Origin: Gloeocapsopsis dulcis
GTDB lineage: Bacteria > Cyanobacteriota > Cyanobacteriia > Cyanobacteriales > Chroococcidiopsidaceae
DNA length: 64,000 nucleotides
Direction of reading: 5' to 3'
NCBI RefSeq assembly: GCF_032163395.1
Contig: NZ_CP119968.1
Coordinates: 1,349,501 to 1,413,500, forward strand
The notes below the pieces were generated by a model. The model was given only the letters and a program-made list of their open reading frames with translations. It ran no database searches and had not been told where the DNA came from. Positions 49,067-57,769 of this stretch are shown here, piece by piece. Position numbers and translations under genes: made by a program. Within the stretch, counting starts at the first letter, position 1; each line of letters opens with the position of its first letter.

Positions 49067-49409
49067 GAAAATAGTAGGTTACAAGAATTCTCGAAGTATA
49101 GTGTAGCGCTTCTTGCGATCGCTAAGCACTAACTGCCAAGGGTTTATCCTCAAAAAAAATAGGGATCAGTCTGCTACTGCTGACCAACCCCGTCTGCCGA
49201 TCTTTAAAGAGAGGAGAACACTGAAGTCAATATAAACTTGATTGATAAATCTTGTCAATAGCTAATGAAAATAATTTTCAACAGACTGTAAAAACTATCC
49301 GATTGAATTGGTAATCAACGTAACTCAAAGACTAGGAATGCCAGATAACAGCCTGCCAAGCCGCATTGGAAGAGAGTATGATGATGCAGACCAGTAATCA
49401 GATGAGACT
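49067..49409. other. intergenic region between crtH and upp
   Basis: About 340 bases between divergent genes. No gene, RNA structure or repeat was recognised apart from a HIP1 octamer near 49116. The region should contain both promoters. Confidence 0.5.
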
Positions 49410-50060
49410 ATGACGCTGCAGTTGCGTGTTTATGTTCCACCCCACCCCTTAATTCAGCATTGGCTAGGCGTTGCTCGTGATGCTGCTACGCCTTCAGTCC
49501 TTTTCAAAAGTGCTATGACAGAACTAGGGCGCTGGTTAACTTATGAAGCAGTGAGAGACTGGCTACCAACGCAAGACGTAACTATAGATAGTCCCTTAGC
49601 GACTGCGCCGGCAACTTTAATTAATCCTGAAGTACCAATCGCTGTTGTCCCTATCTTACGCGCAGGCTTAGCTTTACTAGAAGGGGCACAAACCCTGCTA
49701 CCTTTAGCATCAGTCTATCACTTGGGCTTAGTCCGCGACGAGAAAACACTAGAAGCAAGTTGCTACCTAAATAAACTCCCCGAACGGTTTGCCCCAGAGA
49801 CACGAGTTTTAATCACTGAGCCAATGTTAGCAACAGGTGGCTCGATTATGATGACGTTAGCAGAATTAGAAAAAAGAGGAGTCGATCCAAGTTTGACGCG
49901 GATTATCTCAGTTGTTGTTGCTCCTCCGGCACTGCAAAAAATAGGTGGGGCTTATCCAGGATTAGTGATTTATACAGCCACGATTGATGAACTGGTTAAC
50001 GAAGACGGGTTTATTGTTCCTGGTTTAGGAGATGCGGGCGATCGCACTTTTGGTACTTAA
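49410..50060 (+). CDS. upp: uracil phosphoribosyltransferase
   Basis: A 216-residue type I phosphoribosyltransferase that makes UMP from uracil and PRPP. Motifs: VPILRAGLALLEGAQTLLP (PRPP/uracil region), VLITEPMLATGGSIMMTLAEL (PRPP loop), and the C-terminal GFIVPGLGDAGDRTFGT (uracil-binding PGLGDAGDR). Length is normal. The gene appears to be monocistronic. Confidence 0.95.
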   Translation: MTLQLRVYVPPHPLIQHWLGVARDAATPSVLFKSAMTELGRWLTYEAVRDWLPTQDVTIDSPLATAPATLINPEVPIAVVPILRAGLALLEGAQTLLPLASVYHLGLVRDEKTLEASCYLNKLPERFAPETRVLITEPMLATGGSIMMTLAELEKRGVDPSLTRIISVVVAPPALQKIGGAYPGLVIYTATIDELVNEDGFIVPGLGDAGDRTFGT

Positions 50061-50222
50061 GGTTAACCTCAACCCTAGGCAATAAGCTTGAACGCCTACC
50101 ATTTAAATAAGATGAATCAAGCAGCTGAAGTGCAACGATAGTTATTTGATCAAGTCTACAATCATGTTAATTGGGAGAAAATCAATAACAAGCAAGCGTA
50201 TTCCCAGAAGGCGGTAACTAAT

Positions 50223-50564
50223 ATGAATCAGCGTGATGGCTTTGCCAGTGGGTTTCTGACTGGCACAATTGTTGGAGGTATTGTAGGTGGTGTTATCGGA
50301 GCTTTGCTAGCTTCTCAAAATGCTAATTATGAGGCAACAGGAGATCTTCCCGAAAAGCGCAACTCAAAATTATCTGACAATAATAGACTGAAGAGACGCC
50401 AACTCAAAACCGCATACTCCGATCAAAGTATTGAAACTGCACGACGCAGTCTAGAAGACAAAATTGCTCAACTCAACGAAACGATTGATGAAGTTCGGTT
50501 GACACTCGGACAAGTTAACGGCAATCAACCCGATAGCGAGCGATCGCTGTCTCAGGATTCCTAG
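50223..50564 (+). CDS. YtxH-like small membrane protein
   Basis: A 113-residue protein with a glycine-rich membrane segment near the N-terminus (GFLTGTIVGGIVGGVIGALLAS) followed by a basic linker and a helical tail (SLEDKIAQLNETIDEVRLTL). This is the pattern of YtxH/gas-vesicle-like stress proteins. Function unknown. A GATCTTT/AAAGATC stem follows in the gap to yggT but has no T run. Confidence 0.75.
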   Translation: MNQRDGFASGFLTGTIVGGIVGGVIGALLASQNANYEATGDLPEKRNSKLSDNNRLKRRQLKTAYSDQSIETARRSLEDKIAQLNETIDEVRLTLGQVNGNQPDSERSLSQDS

Positions 50565-50691
50565 CACATGACCTGCAATTAATGTCAATGACTTCTCAGA
50601 TCTTTCTTGTTAAAGATCCCAAAAGTGCTAATATCGGCTAAATTAAAATCATTCTTGGTTTAAATGCAATTTAGTAATTAACTTCCTATCT

Positions 50692-50973
50692 ATGAGTTCC
50701 ATTTACTTACTGACAAGTACACTAGTTACATTCATCACCATTTACACATATATCTTGATCATTCGGGTGCTGCTAACTTGGTTCCCTAACATTGATTGGT
50801 ATTCTCAACCTTTTGCGGCAATTAGCCAAATTACCGACCCATATTTAAATCTATTTCGCTCGTTCATTCCTCCTTTAGGAGGAATTGATATCTCACCGAT
50901 TTTGGCTATTTTACTTTTGCAAGTAGCAGGTGGTCTGATCGGTGGATTACCAGGAGCCTTTGCTTACTACTAA
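50692..50973 (+). CDS. YggT family membrane protein
   Basis: A 93-residue protein with two hydrophobic segments and the YggT signatures IRVLLTWFPNIDWYSQP and ITDPYLNLFRSFIPPLGGIDISPI. Cyanobacterial and chloroplast members (CCB3/YlmG type) influence membrane or nucleoid organisation and cytochrome maturation; which applies here is not clear. Its 3' end converges on a secreted-protein gene with 13 bases between stops. Confidence 0.92.
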   Translation: MSSIYLLTSTLVTFITIYTYILIIRVLLTWFPNIDWYSQPFAAISQITDPYLNLFRSFIPPLGGIDISPILAILLLQVAGGLIGGLPGAFAYY

Positions 50974-50986
50974 AAAGTAATCTGGC

Positions 50987-51427
50987 TTACCGTCGGACTT
51001 GACCACTAAAACCGGCTGCTTTAAACTGCTTTAACCTTAAAGGAGTAGGCTGATTAGCCGGTACAGAAATCCTTAGCTCAAAATCGCTGATACCTGGCGG
51101 AACTTCGGCAATAGAACCCAATCGAGTACGATTTTGCATGACGGGTTCGTTATTGGCGTCGTAGATTCTGCCAAAAATATCAGCATCATAGACTGGTTTG
51201 TTAGAAGCATTCTCGGCTTTACCAGTTACAATAAAGCAGTTTGCTGCCATTGTACTCCCACTTGTTACTGCTCCTTCGGCGAGTGCTTCAGAACAATCAT
51301 GATAAGTGACATTAGACAGTTTAATCTGGGTGAGTGCTAACGCTGGGGGACTCCATAAACAAGTTATCAGCACAATGAAGCAAGTGACGAGAATAACAGT
51401 AAAACCGCGATACATAGACAAAGACAC
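50987..51427 (-). CDS. secreted hypothetical protein (FxLYD-like)
   Basis: A 146-residue protein with a Sec signal peptide (FTVILVTCFIVLITCLWSPPALA) and a beta-rich mature part. The motif DADIFGRIYDANNEPV followed by LGSIAEVPPGISDFELRISV resembles FxLYD domains of exported proteins. Two cysteines (HDCSEA and ANCFIV) could form a disulfide. The role is unknown. A plus-strand terminator sits just beyond its start codon, so an antisense transcript may end there. Confidence 0.7.
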   Translation of the reverse strand: MSLSMYRGFTVILVTCFIVLITCLWSPPALALTQIKLSNVTYHDCSEALAEGAVTSGSTMAANCFIVTGKAENASNKPVYDADIFGRIYDANNEPVMQNRTRLGSIAEVPPGISDFELRISVPANQPTPLRLKQFKAAGFSGQVRR

Positions 51428-51448
51428 AAAAAAGTAGTTGTTACCAAC

Positions 51449-51470
51449 CTCAGCTTAAGCTGAGTTTTTT
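51449..51470 (+). terminator. Rho-independent terminator, plus strand
   Basis: CTCAGC-TTAA-GCTGAG followed by TTTTTT. It lies between two divergent genes, so it does not directly end a plus-strand gene: the nearest is yggT, 476 bases upstream, with an opposite-strand gene between. It could end a long yggT transcript or attenuate the gene at 51545. Confidence 0.6.
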
Positions 51471-51544
51471 ACAGGGACAAGCATTTTTAGAAGTTTTGTA
51501 TTCAACTTTATATCGTAAAATAGGGAATCGAGACTTAACTTGCT

Positions 51545-52165
51545 ATGAACCCTGCGGAGATTGAAGCAACCCTGCAAGCAGCATTTGACAACTGTGAAGC
51601 AGCTGGCTGCGCTCTCACACAGCAACAAAAGGAAATTCTAATTCAAGCGATCGCCCAAAATCAGCAAATTTCACTCGAAAATATAGATAGTGCTTCTCCG
51701 AACCCGCTTTTAGAACTCACAACAGAGGAACGTCGTAGCTTTTGGGAATTTATTAAAGAACAGCAACAGCAAGAGCGTGATTGGAAAATTCAACTGTTAA
51801 ATGATTGGTTACTCAGTCGCGACTCTGGAAAAGTGCAGTTTATTCGCGATCGCTATGGTTTGCAATGGTTAAATCGCATCAAACCTATTCACATTGCAGA
51901 ATACGCGGAAAATGAGGTAGAGGAAGCTTTAAGTCTTAAAGTCGGCGATCGCATTGAAGTCTCAAATGGCTTATGGGAATGGGTACAAGAAACTGGTCCT
52001 TGTCAACGAGAATGGTATAGCTGTACCGTACTTCAAATTAAAGAAGCATATGATGAAAACAACACCACAACAAGCTGTATTGTTCGCTTGAGTAATGGTG
52101 CAGAATACGAAATTCAAGGTGTATATAGCTGGAACCGTTATAATTGGCGTTGGGCAGAAGATTGA
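51545..52165 (+). CDS. conserved cyanobacterial hypothetical protein
   Basis: A 206-residue soluble protein. The N-terminal half is helical and Gln/Glu-rich (LTQQQKEILIQAIAQNQQ, LTTEERRSFWEFIKEQQQQE). The C-terminal half is beta-rich (LKVGDRIEVSNGLWEWVQE, REWYSCTVLQIKEA, NGAEYEIQGVYSWNRYNWRW), reminiscent of a small SH3-like barrel. No signal peptide. Function unknown. The start ATG follows the plus-strand terminator by about 75 bases. Confidence 0.75.
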   Translation: MNPAEIEATLQAAFDNCEAAGCALTQQQKEILIQAIAQNQQISLENIDSASPNPLLELTTEERRSFWEFIKEQQQQERDWKIQLLNDWLLSRDSGKVQFIRDRYGLQWLNRIKPIHIAEYAENEVEEALSLKVGDRIEVSNGLWEWVQETGPCQREWYSCTVLQIKEAYDENNTTTSCIVRLSNGAEYEIQGVYSWNRYNWRWAED

Positions 52166-52170
52166 GCTTG

Positions 52171-52333
52171 GCGAATAAATTCGCTGCTAAATAAACAAAG
52201 TCCACCTCTATGAAGTTTTGAATTTTGAATTTTGAGTTTTGAATTGAATAAAATAACTCATAACTCAACACTCTCTTAAGCTCAACACTTAAAACTTGGT
52301 TTGGGTAGCCCCGACTTTAGTCGCAGGGCATCT
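52171..52333. repeat. dispersed palindromic repeat (copy 2), interrupted by another repeat
   Basis: The ends match copy 1 (9924-10045): GCGAATAAATTCGCTGCTA and AAACAAAGTCCACCTCTA on the left, TTGGGTAGCCCCGACTTTAG with GGGCATCT on the right. The middle differs entirely: it is TTTTGAATTTTGAGTTTTGA plus CTCATAACTCAACACTC and CTCTTAAGCTCAACACTT words, the family also found at 13259-13430. One dispersed repeat appears to have replaced or entered the centre of another. Confidence 0.7.
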
Positions 52334-52352
52334 CCGATGCACGCACATAGAT

Positions 52353-53213
52353 CTATTTCCTAAGTTGCTCTTGTAAAGCCTGGCGCATAACTTCTATTGG
52401 TACTGGCTGCTGCAACCAGATTTTGAGCGCAGCTGCACCTTGTTGAACGAGCATTTCCAGTCCATCTATTGTCATCGCACCTTGTTTTTTTGCTTGCAGG
52501 AGAAACTTGGTAGGACGCGGAGTGTAGATTAAGTCATAAACAATTGCTGCTGAAGGCAAGAGCATCATTTCTGTAACACTTAATGGCGATGCTTCAGTGT
52601 ACGGATGCATTCCGATAGGAGTCGTGTTTACTAATAAGGTTGCTTGAGGAATTAACTGTGGTAGTTTATCCCAGGAATGGACTTGCAGTTTGCTGCTAAT
52701 ATCCGCATCATTCCAACTAGCATAAAATTGTTGTAGCTTCTGCGAATTGCGACCGATCGCATGAATTGTTGCACAACCTAATTTAGTGCAAGCTGCTACT
52801 ACTGCTCTAGCGGCTCCGCCATTACCTAAAATAACCACTACAGCACTGCTCCAATCGCGCTCTAAGTTTTGTAAAGGAGCTAGAAAACCTTCAACATCAG
52901 TGTTAGTACCTACCCACTTATTATGCTGACGCCATACGGTATTGACAGCGCCCACGGCTTGAGCCACAGCAGAAACTTCTGACAGCAAAGGTAATATTGC
53001 TTGCTTGTAAGGAATCGTTACGTTAAAGCCTTTGAGATCAATCGCTGCAAACCCAGCAACTGCTATTGTTAAAGCTTCTGGTTTAACTGGTAAAGGTAGA
53101 TAAACATAATCTAGTCCTAAATGCGCGATCGCAGCGTTATGCATTACCGGAGACAGCGAGTGTTCCACTGGATGCCCAACAACGCCAAGTAGTTGTGTTT
53201 TACCTGTAATCAC
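52353..53213 (-). CDS. aroE: shikimate dehydrogenase
   Basis: A 286-residue NADPH-dependent enzyme that reduces 3-dehydroshikimate in the aromatic amino acid pathway. Motifs: GVVGHPVEHSLSPVMHNAA (substrate site), GFNVTIPYKQAILP with the catalytic Lys, GAVNTVWRQ, VVILGNGGAARAVVAAC (NADP loop) and LVNTTPIGMHP. Length is normal. It stands between a dispersed repeat and a divergent hydrolase gene. Confidence 0.96.
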   Translation of the reverse strand: MITGKTQLLGVVGHPVEHSLSPVMHNAAIAHLGLDYVYLPLPVKPEALTIAVAGFAAIDLKGFNVTIPYKQAILPLLSEVSAVAQAVGAVNTVWRQHNKWVGTNTDVEGFLAPLQNLERDWSSAVVVILGNGGAARAVVAACTKLGCATIHAIGRNSQKLQQFYASWNDADISSKLQVHSWDKLPQLIPQATLLVNTTPIGMHPYTEASPLSVTEMMLLPSAAIVYDLIYTPRPTKFLLQAKKQGAMTIDGLEMLVQQGAAALKIWLQQPVPIEVMRQALQEQLRK

Positions 53214-53312
53214 TTGTATCTAGAAAAGCAAATATAACCTGTCTACTTACATAGATTACATGGTTATCCTCCACGTTAAAATTATTAAAGTAACTTAACA
53301 TTTATTGAAATT

Positions 53313-54254
53313 ATGCAGGTGACATCAGCTGCTACTACCTCAATTCCTGGCAAATATTGGCAGTGGAGAGGGCAGTCGATTTATTATGTACGCGCCGGAC
53401 AAACTTCACAGCATCCACCAATACTATTAATACATGGATTTGGTGCTTCAACCGACCACTGGCGAAAAAACGTTGCTGGGCTGTCGCGTGATTTTGAAGT
53501 ATGGGCAGTTGATTTATTAGGTTTTGGGCGTTCTGCTAAGCCAAAGTGGCAATACAGCGGAGATTTATGGCGCGATCAGTTGTACGACTTTATTCAGGAA
53601 GTCATTGGTCAGCCAGTTGTGTTAGCTGGTAACTCTTTGGGTGGGTATACGAGTTTGTGTGTTGCTGCCCAGCGAAAAGATGCAGCTGCAGGATTAGTTT
53701 TATTAAATAGTGCAGGTCCTTTTAACGAAGATCAACCTACAGCAGAATCAGAAGCAGTCCAATCAGAAATTCAACCACCAAAACAGTCTGATTTTACGCA
53801 GAGGTTTTTGCAAGAGTCGGCAAAATGGTTTTTTCAGCAACCATTAGGACGTTTCTTGCTGTTTCAGTACATCCGTCAACCTTGGGTTATTCGGCAAACT
53901 TTGGAAAAGGTGTACCTTGATAAAAGTGCGATTACAGACCAATTAGTAGAAGACATTTATCGTCCTGCTTGCGATCCTGGCGCTATTGATGTCTTTGCCT
54001 CTATATTTAGTACTCCTCAAGGGGAAAAAGTTGATACACTGCTACGACAGTTGGATTGTCCCTTACTGCTATTATGGGGAGAAGCTGATCCTTGGATGAA
54101 TGCTAGAGAAAGATCGCCTAAGTTTCGCAAGTATTATCCAGAATTAAAGGAATATTTTTTACGAGCAGGACACTGCCCTCATGATGAAGTCCCAGAACAA
54201 GTTAACTCTCTGTTAAGCGAGTGGGTACTCACATTGAAAAGCTCTCACAGTTAG
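53313..54254 (+). CDS. alpha/beta hydrolase
   Basis: A 313-residue alpha/beta-hydrolase. Oxyanion-hole motif ILLIHGFGASTDHWRKN, nucleophile elbow VVLAGNSLGGYTSL (Ser), acid in LLLWGEADPWM, and His in AGHCPHDEVPEQ. The N-terminal YWQWRGQSIYYVRAG and DLLGFGRSAKP blocks are shared with cyanobacterial and plant pheophytinase- or chlorophyll-dephytylase-like proteins, so a role in chlorophyll side-chain turnover is possible; generic esterase or epoxide hydrolase activity cannot be excluded. It is divergent from aroE and converges on a methyltransferase gene. Confidence 0.88.
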   Translation: MQVTSAATTSIPGKYWQWRGQSIYYVRAGQTSQHPPILLIHGFGASTDHWRKNVAGLSRDFEVWAVDLLGFGRSAKPKWQYSGDLWRDQLYDFIQEVIGQPVVLAGNSLGGYTSLCVAAQRKDAAAGLVLLNSAGPFNEDQPTAESEAVQSEIQPPKQSDFTQRFLQESAKWFFQQPLGRFLLFQYIRQPWVIRQTLEKVYLDKSAITDQLVEDIYRPACDPGAIDVFASIFSTPQGEKVDTLLRQLDCPLLLLWGEADPWMNARERSPKFRKYYPELKEYFLRAGHCPHDEVPEQVNSLLSEWVLTLKSSHS

Positions 54255-54404
54255 AAGTTGAAAGCCACAAATAGAGTGCTTAGCTAATCACTTTCGCTCA
54301 GCTTTTTTCTAGATAACGTTTCCAATCATCGGACGCAGATACTATTTGTAACTCAACAATAGCTTAACTTCAGTTCCGGTGCATTGGGGTTATTATGCGG
54401 TGTC

Positions 54405-55169
54405 CTAGGCAAGAGTTGCTGAAAAACATAATTGGTCATGATGGGAAGTTGGTTCTAATCCATCTGTGTAATTAGCACACAGAGTGATATCAACATATCC
54501 ATGCTCTCGCAAACACATCATAAATTCTTCCCGCCCAAACCAGTGTAAGGGAAGATGTTGTAGTTCTGTATCAATTAACTTCCCATCTTTCCATTTCTCG
54601 TATCGAATTAGCATATGTTCAATTTGCTTTATCCAATCGATCCAAGATGAAGTTTGCATCACAATTACTGAATCGTCCAAGCATTGGATAGGCTCTCGTT
54701 GTTTGACAATGTTTTCGGTGTTGAAGGAGCCAACAGGCAATCCTAAATCAATGAAAATTCGTCCATTGGGTTCTAAGTGTCTAGCAAATGCTTGTAATGC
54801 GGCGATCGCTGCTGTTCGGTTTCCTAGCAACATGAAAGAACCCAAAGTCACGACAACTGCACTGAATTTACCTGGGATATCCAGATTTTCGATTGAACCT
54901 TGATAAAGTACAGGATTTAAATCTCTTGTTGCACAATTGCGTTTACAGGCAGCCAGCATATTTGGTGATGTGTCAATTCCCTCAACATTCAATCCTGCTT
55001 CTAGTAGAGGAATGAGTAAGCGTCCTGTACCAACCATGCCCTCCAAAATTCTTCCACCGATTTGGGAAAGATGTTGAACGAAATAGGGAACATCAGGGTA
55101 TTCTCCACCTATCGGTTTGGTAATTTCGTACACTTCTGTACACAAATTTCCATATGTGGTTAGCGTCAT
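54405..55169 (-). CDS. class I SAM-dependent methyltransferase
   Basis: A 254-residue methyltransferase of the Methyltransf_25 type. The SAM site is ILEGMVGTGRLLIPLLEAG, with VEGIDTSPNMLAACKRN (acidic residue for ribose) and FSAVVVTLGSFMLLGNRTAA. The usual EGxGTGR motif reads EGMVGTGR. The C-terminal part (LQHLPLHWFGREEFMMCLRE) forms the substrate lid. Substrate unknown, and no pathway neighbours help. It may lie downstream of the long structured gap on its right. Confidence 0.88.
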   Translation of the reverse strand: MTLTTYGNLCTEVYEITKPIGGEYPDVPYFVQHLSQIGGRILEGMVGTGRLLIPLLEAGLNVEGIDTSPNMLAACKRNCATRDLNPVLYQGSIENLDIPGKFSAVVVTLGSFMLLGNRTAAIAALQAFARHLEPNGRIFIDLGLPVGSFNTENIVKQREPIQCLDDSVIVMQTSSWIDWIKQIEHMLIRYEKWKDGKLIDTELQHLPLHWFGREEFMMCLREHGYVDITLCANYTDGLEPTSHHDQLCFSATLA

Positions 55170-55402
55170 TTCTATCGTCTACTGCTAATATGAATTGCCC
55201 TTACCAGCCGATATATTGAACCACATAAATTTAAGGTCCTTACTTCTAATTAAACAACATGGGTCTAGCCAGAATAGATTGACTAGACCCTTTAGGAAAT
55301 AAGACTCAACTTCTTCAAATTGAATTTGGAATAGAGAGGTAAGTAGAATAACAACTAAGGTTGACTAGTATTGCAACTCCAGCATAGAAGCGTCTTTCTT
55401 GA
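55170..55402. other. intergenic region with a long stem-loop
   Basis: No gene is visible. GGGTCTAG (55261-55268) pairs perfectly with CTAGACCC (55283-55290) around a 14-base loop; no T run follows on either strand. Confidence 0.45.
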
Positions 55403-55510
55403 CCAAGGTTAGGCTTTACCCGTTTTAGGTGTGTTGCCTCTGAAGCTATGCTTGGTGTTCGCTGTTGCTAGTTCTACGACGGGAGACACCGAGCCGAGAA
55501 CTTTTTGTTT
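55403..55510 (+). ncRNA. candidate structured small RNA with terminator
   Basis: On the plus strand CCAAG (55403) pairs with CTTGG (55451) and encloses AGGC/GCCT and ACCC/GGTG helices, forming one nested hairpin. A second hairpin, GTTCT (55471) with AGAAC (55497) and an inner CGG/CCG, is followed by TTTTTGTTTT as in a Rho-independent terminator. A competing pairing GGTGT/ACACC (55454 and 55486) could give an alternative fold. There is no reading frame. No Rfam family was recognised; 6S RNA was considered but not supported. The 5' end is a guess. Confidence 0.4.
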
Positions 55511-55682
55511 TGGTTTTATTCATCTGGTGTCTTAAATACTTAAGTTATCACGCAGTTATCAAACTGCAAGCAGGCATTTACTCAAGTTTAAAAGTCTTTA
55601 AACTTCGCAAAAACAGCCGACATATTCGTTAATATATTCATCTTTCTATCCCCTGAACTCTGACCTCTGATCCCTGCTAATT

Positions 55683-56645
55683 TTACCAATTCCACATCAC
55701 TGGATTTTCGTCTAAATGATCAGTAACCATGCGACTAATAGCGTCAATTTCTGCTAACTCTTCAGTACTTAGTTGTACTGTGACAGCTTTAGCGTTCCCC
55801 ATAGCTTGTTCTGCGGTTCTTGCACCAACAATGGCTTGGGTTTGGGGTTGGGCAATTAGCCACGCGATCGCCAAAGAAGCCAGGGAAGCTTGATGGCGTT
55901 CAGCAATCGGACGAAGCTTCTCTAAAGCTTGCTGTGCCCGTTCGTAGTTTTCGCCTTGAAACAGCTTATTTTTAGCACGGTTATCTTGGGGGGCAAATTT
56001 ATGTCCTCGACCAAATTTTCCTGTTAATAACCCTTGAGCGAGAGGAGAATAGGCAAGAATCGAAATATTATTTTCAACACAGTAAGGCATCACATCTTTC
56101 TCAACCCAGCGCCAAAACAGGGAGTAAGGCGGTTGAATGCTATCAATGCGTCCATATTGTGCTGCTTCCTCTAACTGAGTGCGCGAGAAGTTAGAAACCC
56201 CGACCGCCCGAATTTTACCTTGTTGCTTTAATTGATTTAAAGCACTCATCGTTTCTTCAATAGGGACAATTTCTGTATTAAAAGCACCAGAAGGCCAATG
56301 AATTTGGTAGAGGTCAATATAGTCGATTTTCAAGTTTTTAAGCGAGCGATCGCAAGCTTCGAGCACTTGATCGTGTTTCAAGTGATTAGCAAAAACTTTT
56401 GTGGCGTAAACAATGTGATCGCGTGGTACATCATTTAAGGCTTGTGCAATAACTTGCTCTGAGTGACCGTTGCCGTATACTTCTGCCGTGTCAATTGTTG
56501 TAATTCCAGCATCTACTGCGGCGCGAATGGCTTTGATACTTTCTTCATCCTCAATACCAACCCACTGTTTTTGACCAGCTTGCCATGTTCCCATCTTGAT
56601 GGGAGTAATGTGGATATCAGTTGTGCCTAAGCGTCGCTTTTCCAT
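55683..56645 (-). CDS. aldo/keto reductase
   Basis: A 320-residue NADPH-dependent oxidoreductase with the catalytic tetrad visible: Asp and Tyr in TTIDTAEVYGNGHSE, Lys in IVYATKVFANH, and His in LYQIHWPSG. The TIM-barrel also has VGVSNFSRTQLEEA and LAYSPLAQGLLTGKF, and ends with IVGARTAEQA, the NADP-phosphate loop. Substrate not predictable; carbonyl detoxification or a specific biosynthetic step are both possible. Monocistronic by spacing. Confidence 0.93.
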   Translation of the reverse strand: MEKRRLGTTDIHITPIKMGTWQAGQKQWVGIEDEESIKAIRAAVDAGITTIDTAEVYGNGHSEQVIAQALNDVPRDHIVYATKVFANHLKHDQVLEACDRSLKNLKIDYIDLYQIHWPSGAFNTEIVPIEETMSALNQLKQQGKIRAVGVSNFSRTQLEEAAQYGRIDSIQPPYSLFWRWVEKDVMPYCVENNISILAYSPLAQGLLTGKFGRGHKFAPQDNRAKNKLFQGENYERAQQALEKLRPIAERHQASLASLAIAWLIAQPQTQAIVGARTAEQAMGNAKAVTVQLSTEELAEIDAISRMVTDHLDENPVMWNW

Positions 56646-56786
56646 GTTTACCTCTTCACGTTCTTTGTTTATTGTGCGCTCAGATTTACTAACTGGAGTT
56701 CAAACTTACGATAGTAGACACGTTTCTTGTGGTTAACTAGATAATTATCGTTTGTTTACCAATAACCAATTACCATTTCACTTAAG

Positions 56787-57479
56787 CTACAGCAACTGAC
56801 TTAAAGCAAAACCAACTGCTGCACTACCTAGAGGAACTGTTAAATTATCAATACCAAATTTGGAGAAAGCTTCTAGACTGGTAGCAACTAAGGCAATAAC
56901 TAGCGAGATCAGCCAAGTTTGCCAAATATTACCTTGTACGCTTAGCAAAATCAGACTACTGACGATGTAACTAACGACAGCCATTGTTAAAGAACCTTCC
57001 CAGCTTTTTTGGATTCCCCATATTTTGTAGCGATGCTTGCCAAATCTTTGACCAATTAAGGCAGCTAAACCATCACCCCACGTCATCACCAAAATGCCTA
57101 AAGCTGCATACTGAGGTTGTTCTACAGACCAAAACCAGGCAACTAAGACACCAATACTCACCGCGTAAAAAAATGTTCCGAGGCTTTGGCGTCCAACACT
57201 GTTAATTCCAGGTAATAGCGGAAATCTATATGAGAGCAGGGTAACGATGCTCGCTACAATTGAAGCACCAATACCCACACTAGCAGGGATATCTAACCAC
57301 CAAGCAAACAAAATGATGTTACCTGTGCCAATGTGAACAATCTTACGCGTGATTTCTGAACTGGCATTAGTGTAGCGATTTGCAATTAATGCTATTAATA
57401 AGATCGCACCTATCCACGTTCCTACAACAATAATTTGCTGCCACAATGGCACTGATTCTAACCAGGTTAAAGTAAGCAA
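56787..57479 (-). CDS. phytol kinase-like CTP-dependent polyprenol kinase
   Basis: A 230-residue membrane protein with about seven hydrophobic segments, of the phytol/polyprenol/dolichol kinase family. Motifs: EITRKIVHIGTGNIILFAWW near the N-terminus, VMTWGDGLAALIGQRFG (the GDGLA nucleotide site), and KIWGIQKSWEGSLTMAVV. Cyanobacterial members (VTE5-type) phosphorylate phytol freed from chlorophyll for tocopherol or chlorophyll salvage. The dephytylase-like hydrolase 2.5 kb upstream would supply phytol if that guess is right. It is divergent from yidD with 61 bases between starts. Confidence 0.88.
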   Translation of the reverse strand: MLTLTWLESVPLWQQIIVVGTWIGAILLIALIANRYTNASSEITRKIVHIGTGNIILFAWWLDIPASVGIGASIVASIVTLLSYRFPLLPGINSVGRQSLGTFFYAVSIGVLVAWFWSVEQPQYAALGILVMTWGDGLAALIGQRFGKHRYKIWGIQKSWEGSLTMAVVSYIVSSLILLSVQGNIWQTWLISLVIALVATSLEAFSKFGIDNLTVPLGSAAVGFALSQLL

Positions 57480-57540
57480 GGTCTTGACTTAAGCTGAATA
57501 TAAGTATTCTTGTAACACTGTATCGAGATTTGGCTTTCTG

Positions 57541-57753
57541 ATGAAACGTCTGATTCTTTTCTTAATTCGCGGCTATCGGATTTTGATTTCACCGCTGTTT
57601 CCTCCTACTTGCCGCTTTCATCCTACCTGCTCGCAGTATGCAATGGAAGCCGTTGAGCGCTTTGGGGTATGGCGTGGTGGAATTTTAGCCGTACGACGGG
57701 TGTTGCGCTGTCATCCTTGGCATCCAGGCGGTTACGATCCAGTACCGAAATAA
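57541..57753 (+). CDS. yidD: membrane protein insertion efficiency factor YidD
   Basis: A 70-residue protein with an amphipathic N-terminal helix and the full YidD signature [19 protein letters not shown] followed by [17 protein letters not shown], including the conserved cysteines. It assists YidC-dependent membrane insertion. It converges on the devA-like gene with 16 bases between stops. Confidence 0.95.
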   Translation: MKRLILFLIRGYRILISPLFPPTCRFHPTCSQYAMEAVERFGVWRGGILAVRRVLRCHPWHPGGYDPVPK

Positions 57754-57769
57754 CTGCATTAATCTAACA

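Noticed and set aside
50599-50618. GATCTTT/AAAGATC stem as terminator between the YtxH-like gene and yggT
   Set aside because: No T run follows, so termination is not supported.
55403-55510. Identification of the structured gap as 6S RNA
   Set aside because: It is too short and lacks the long central-bubble hairpin; left as an unclassified candidate.
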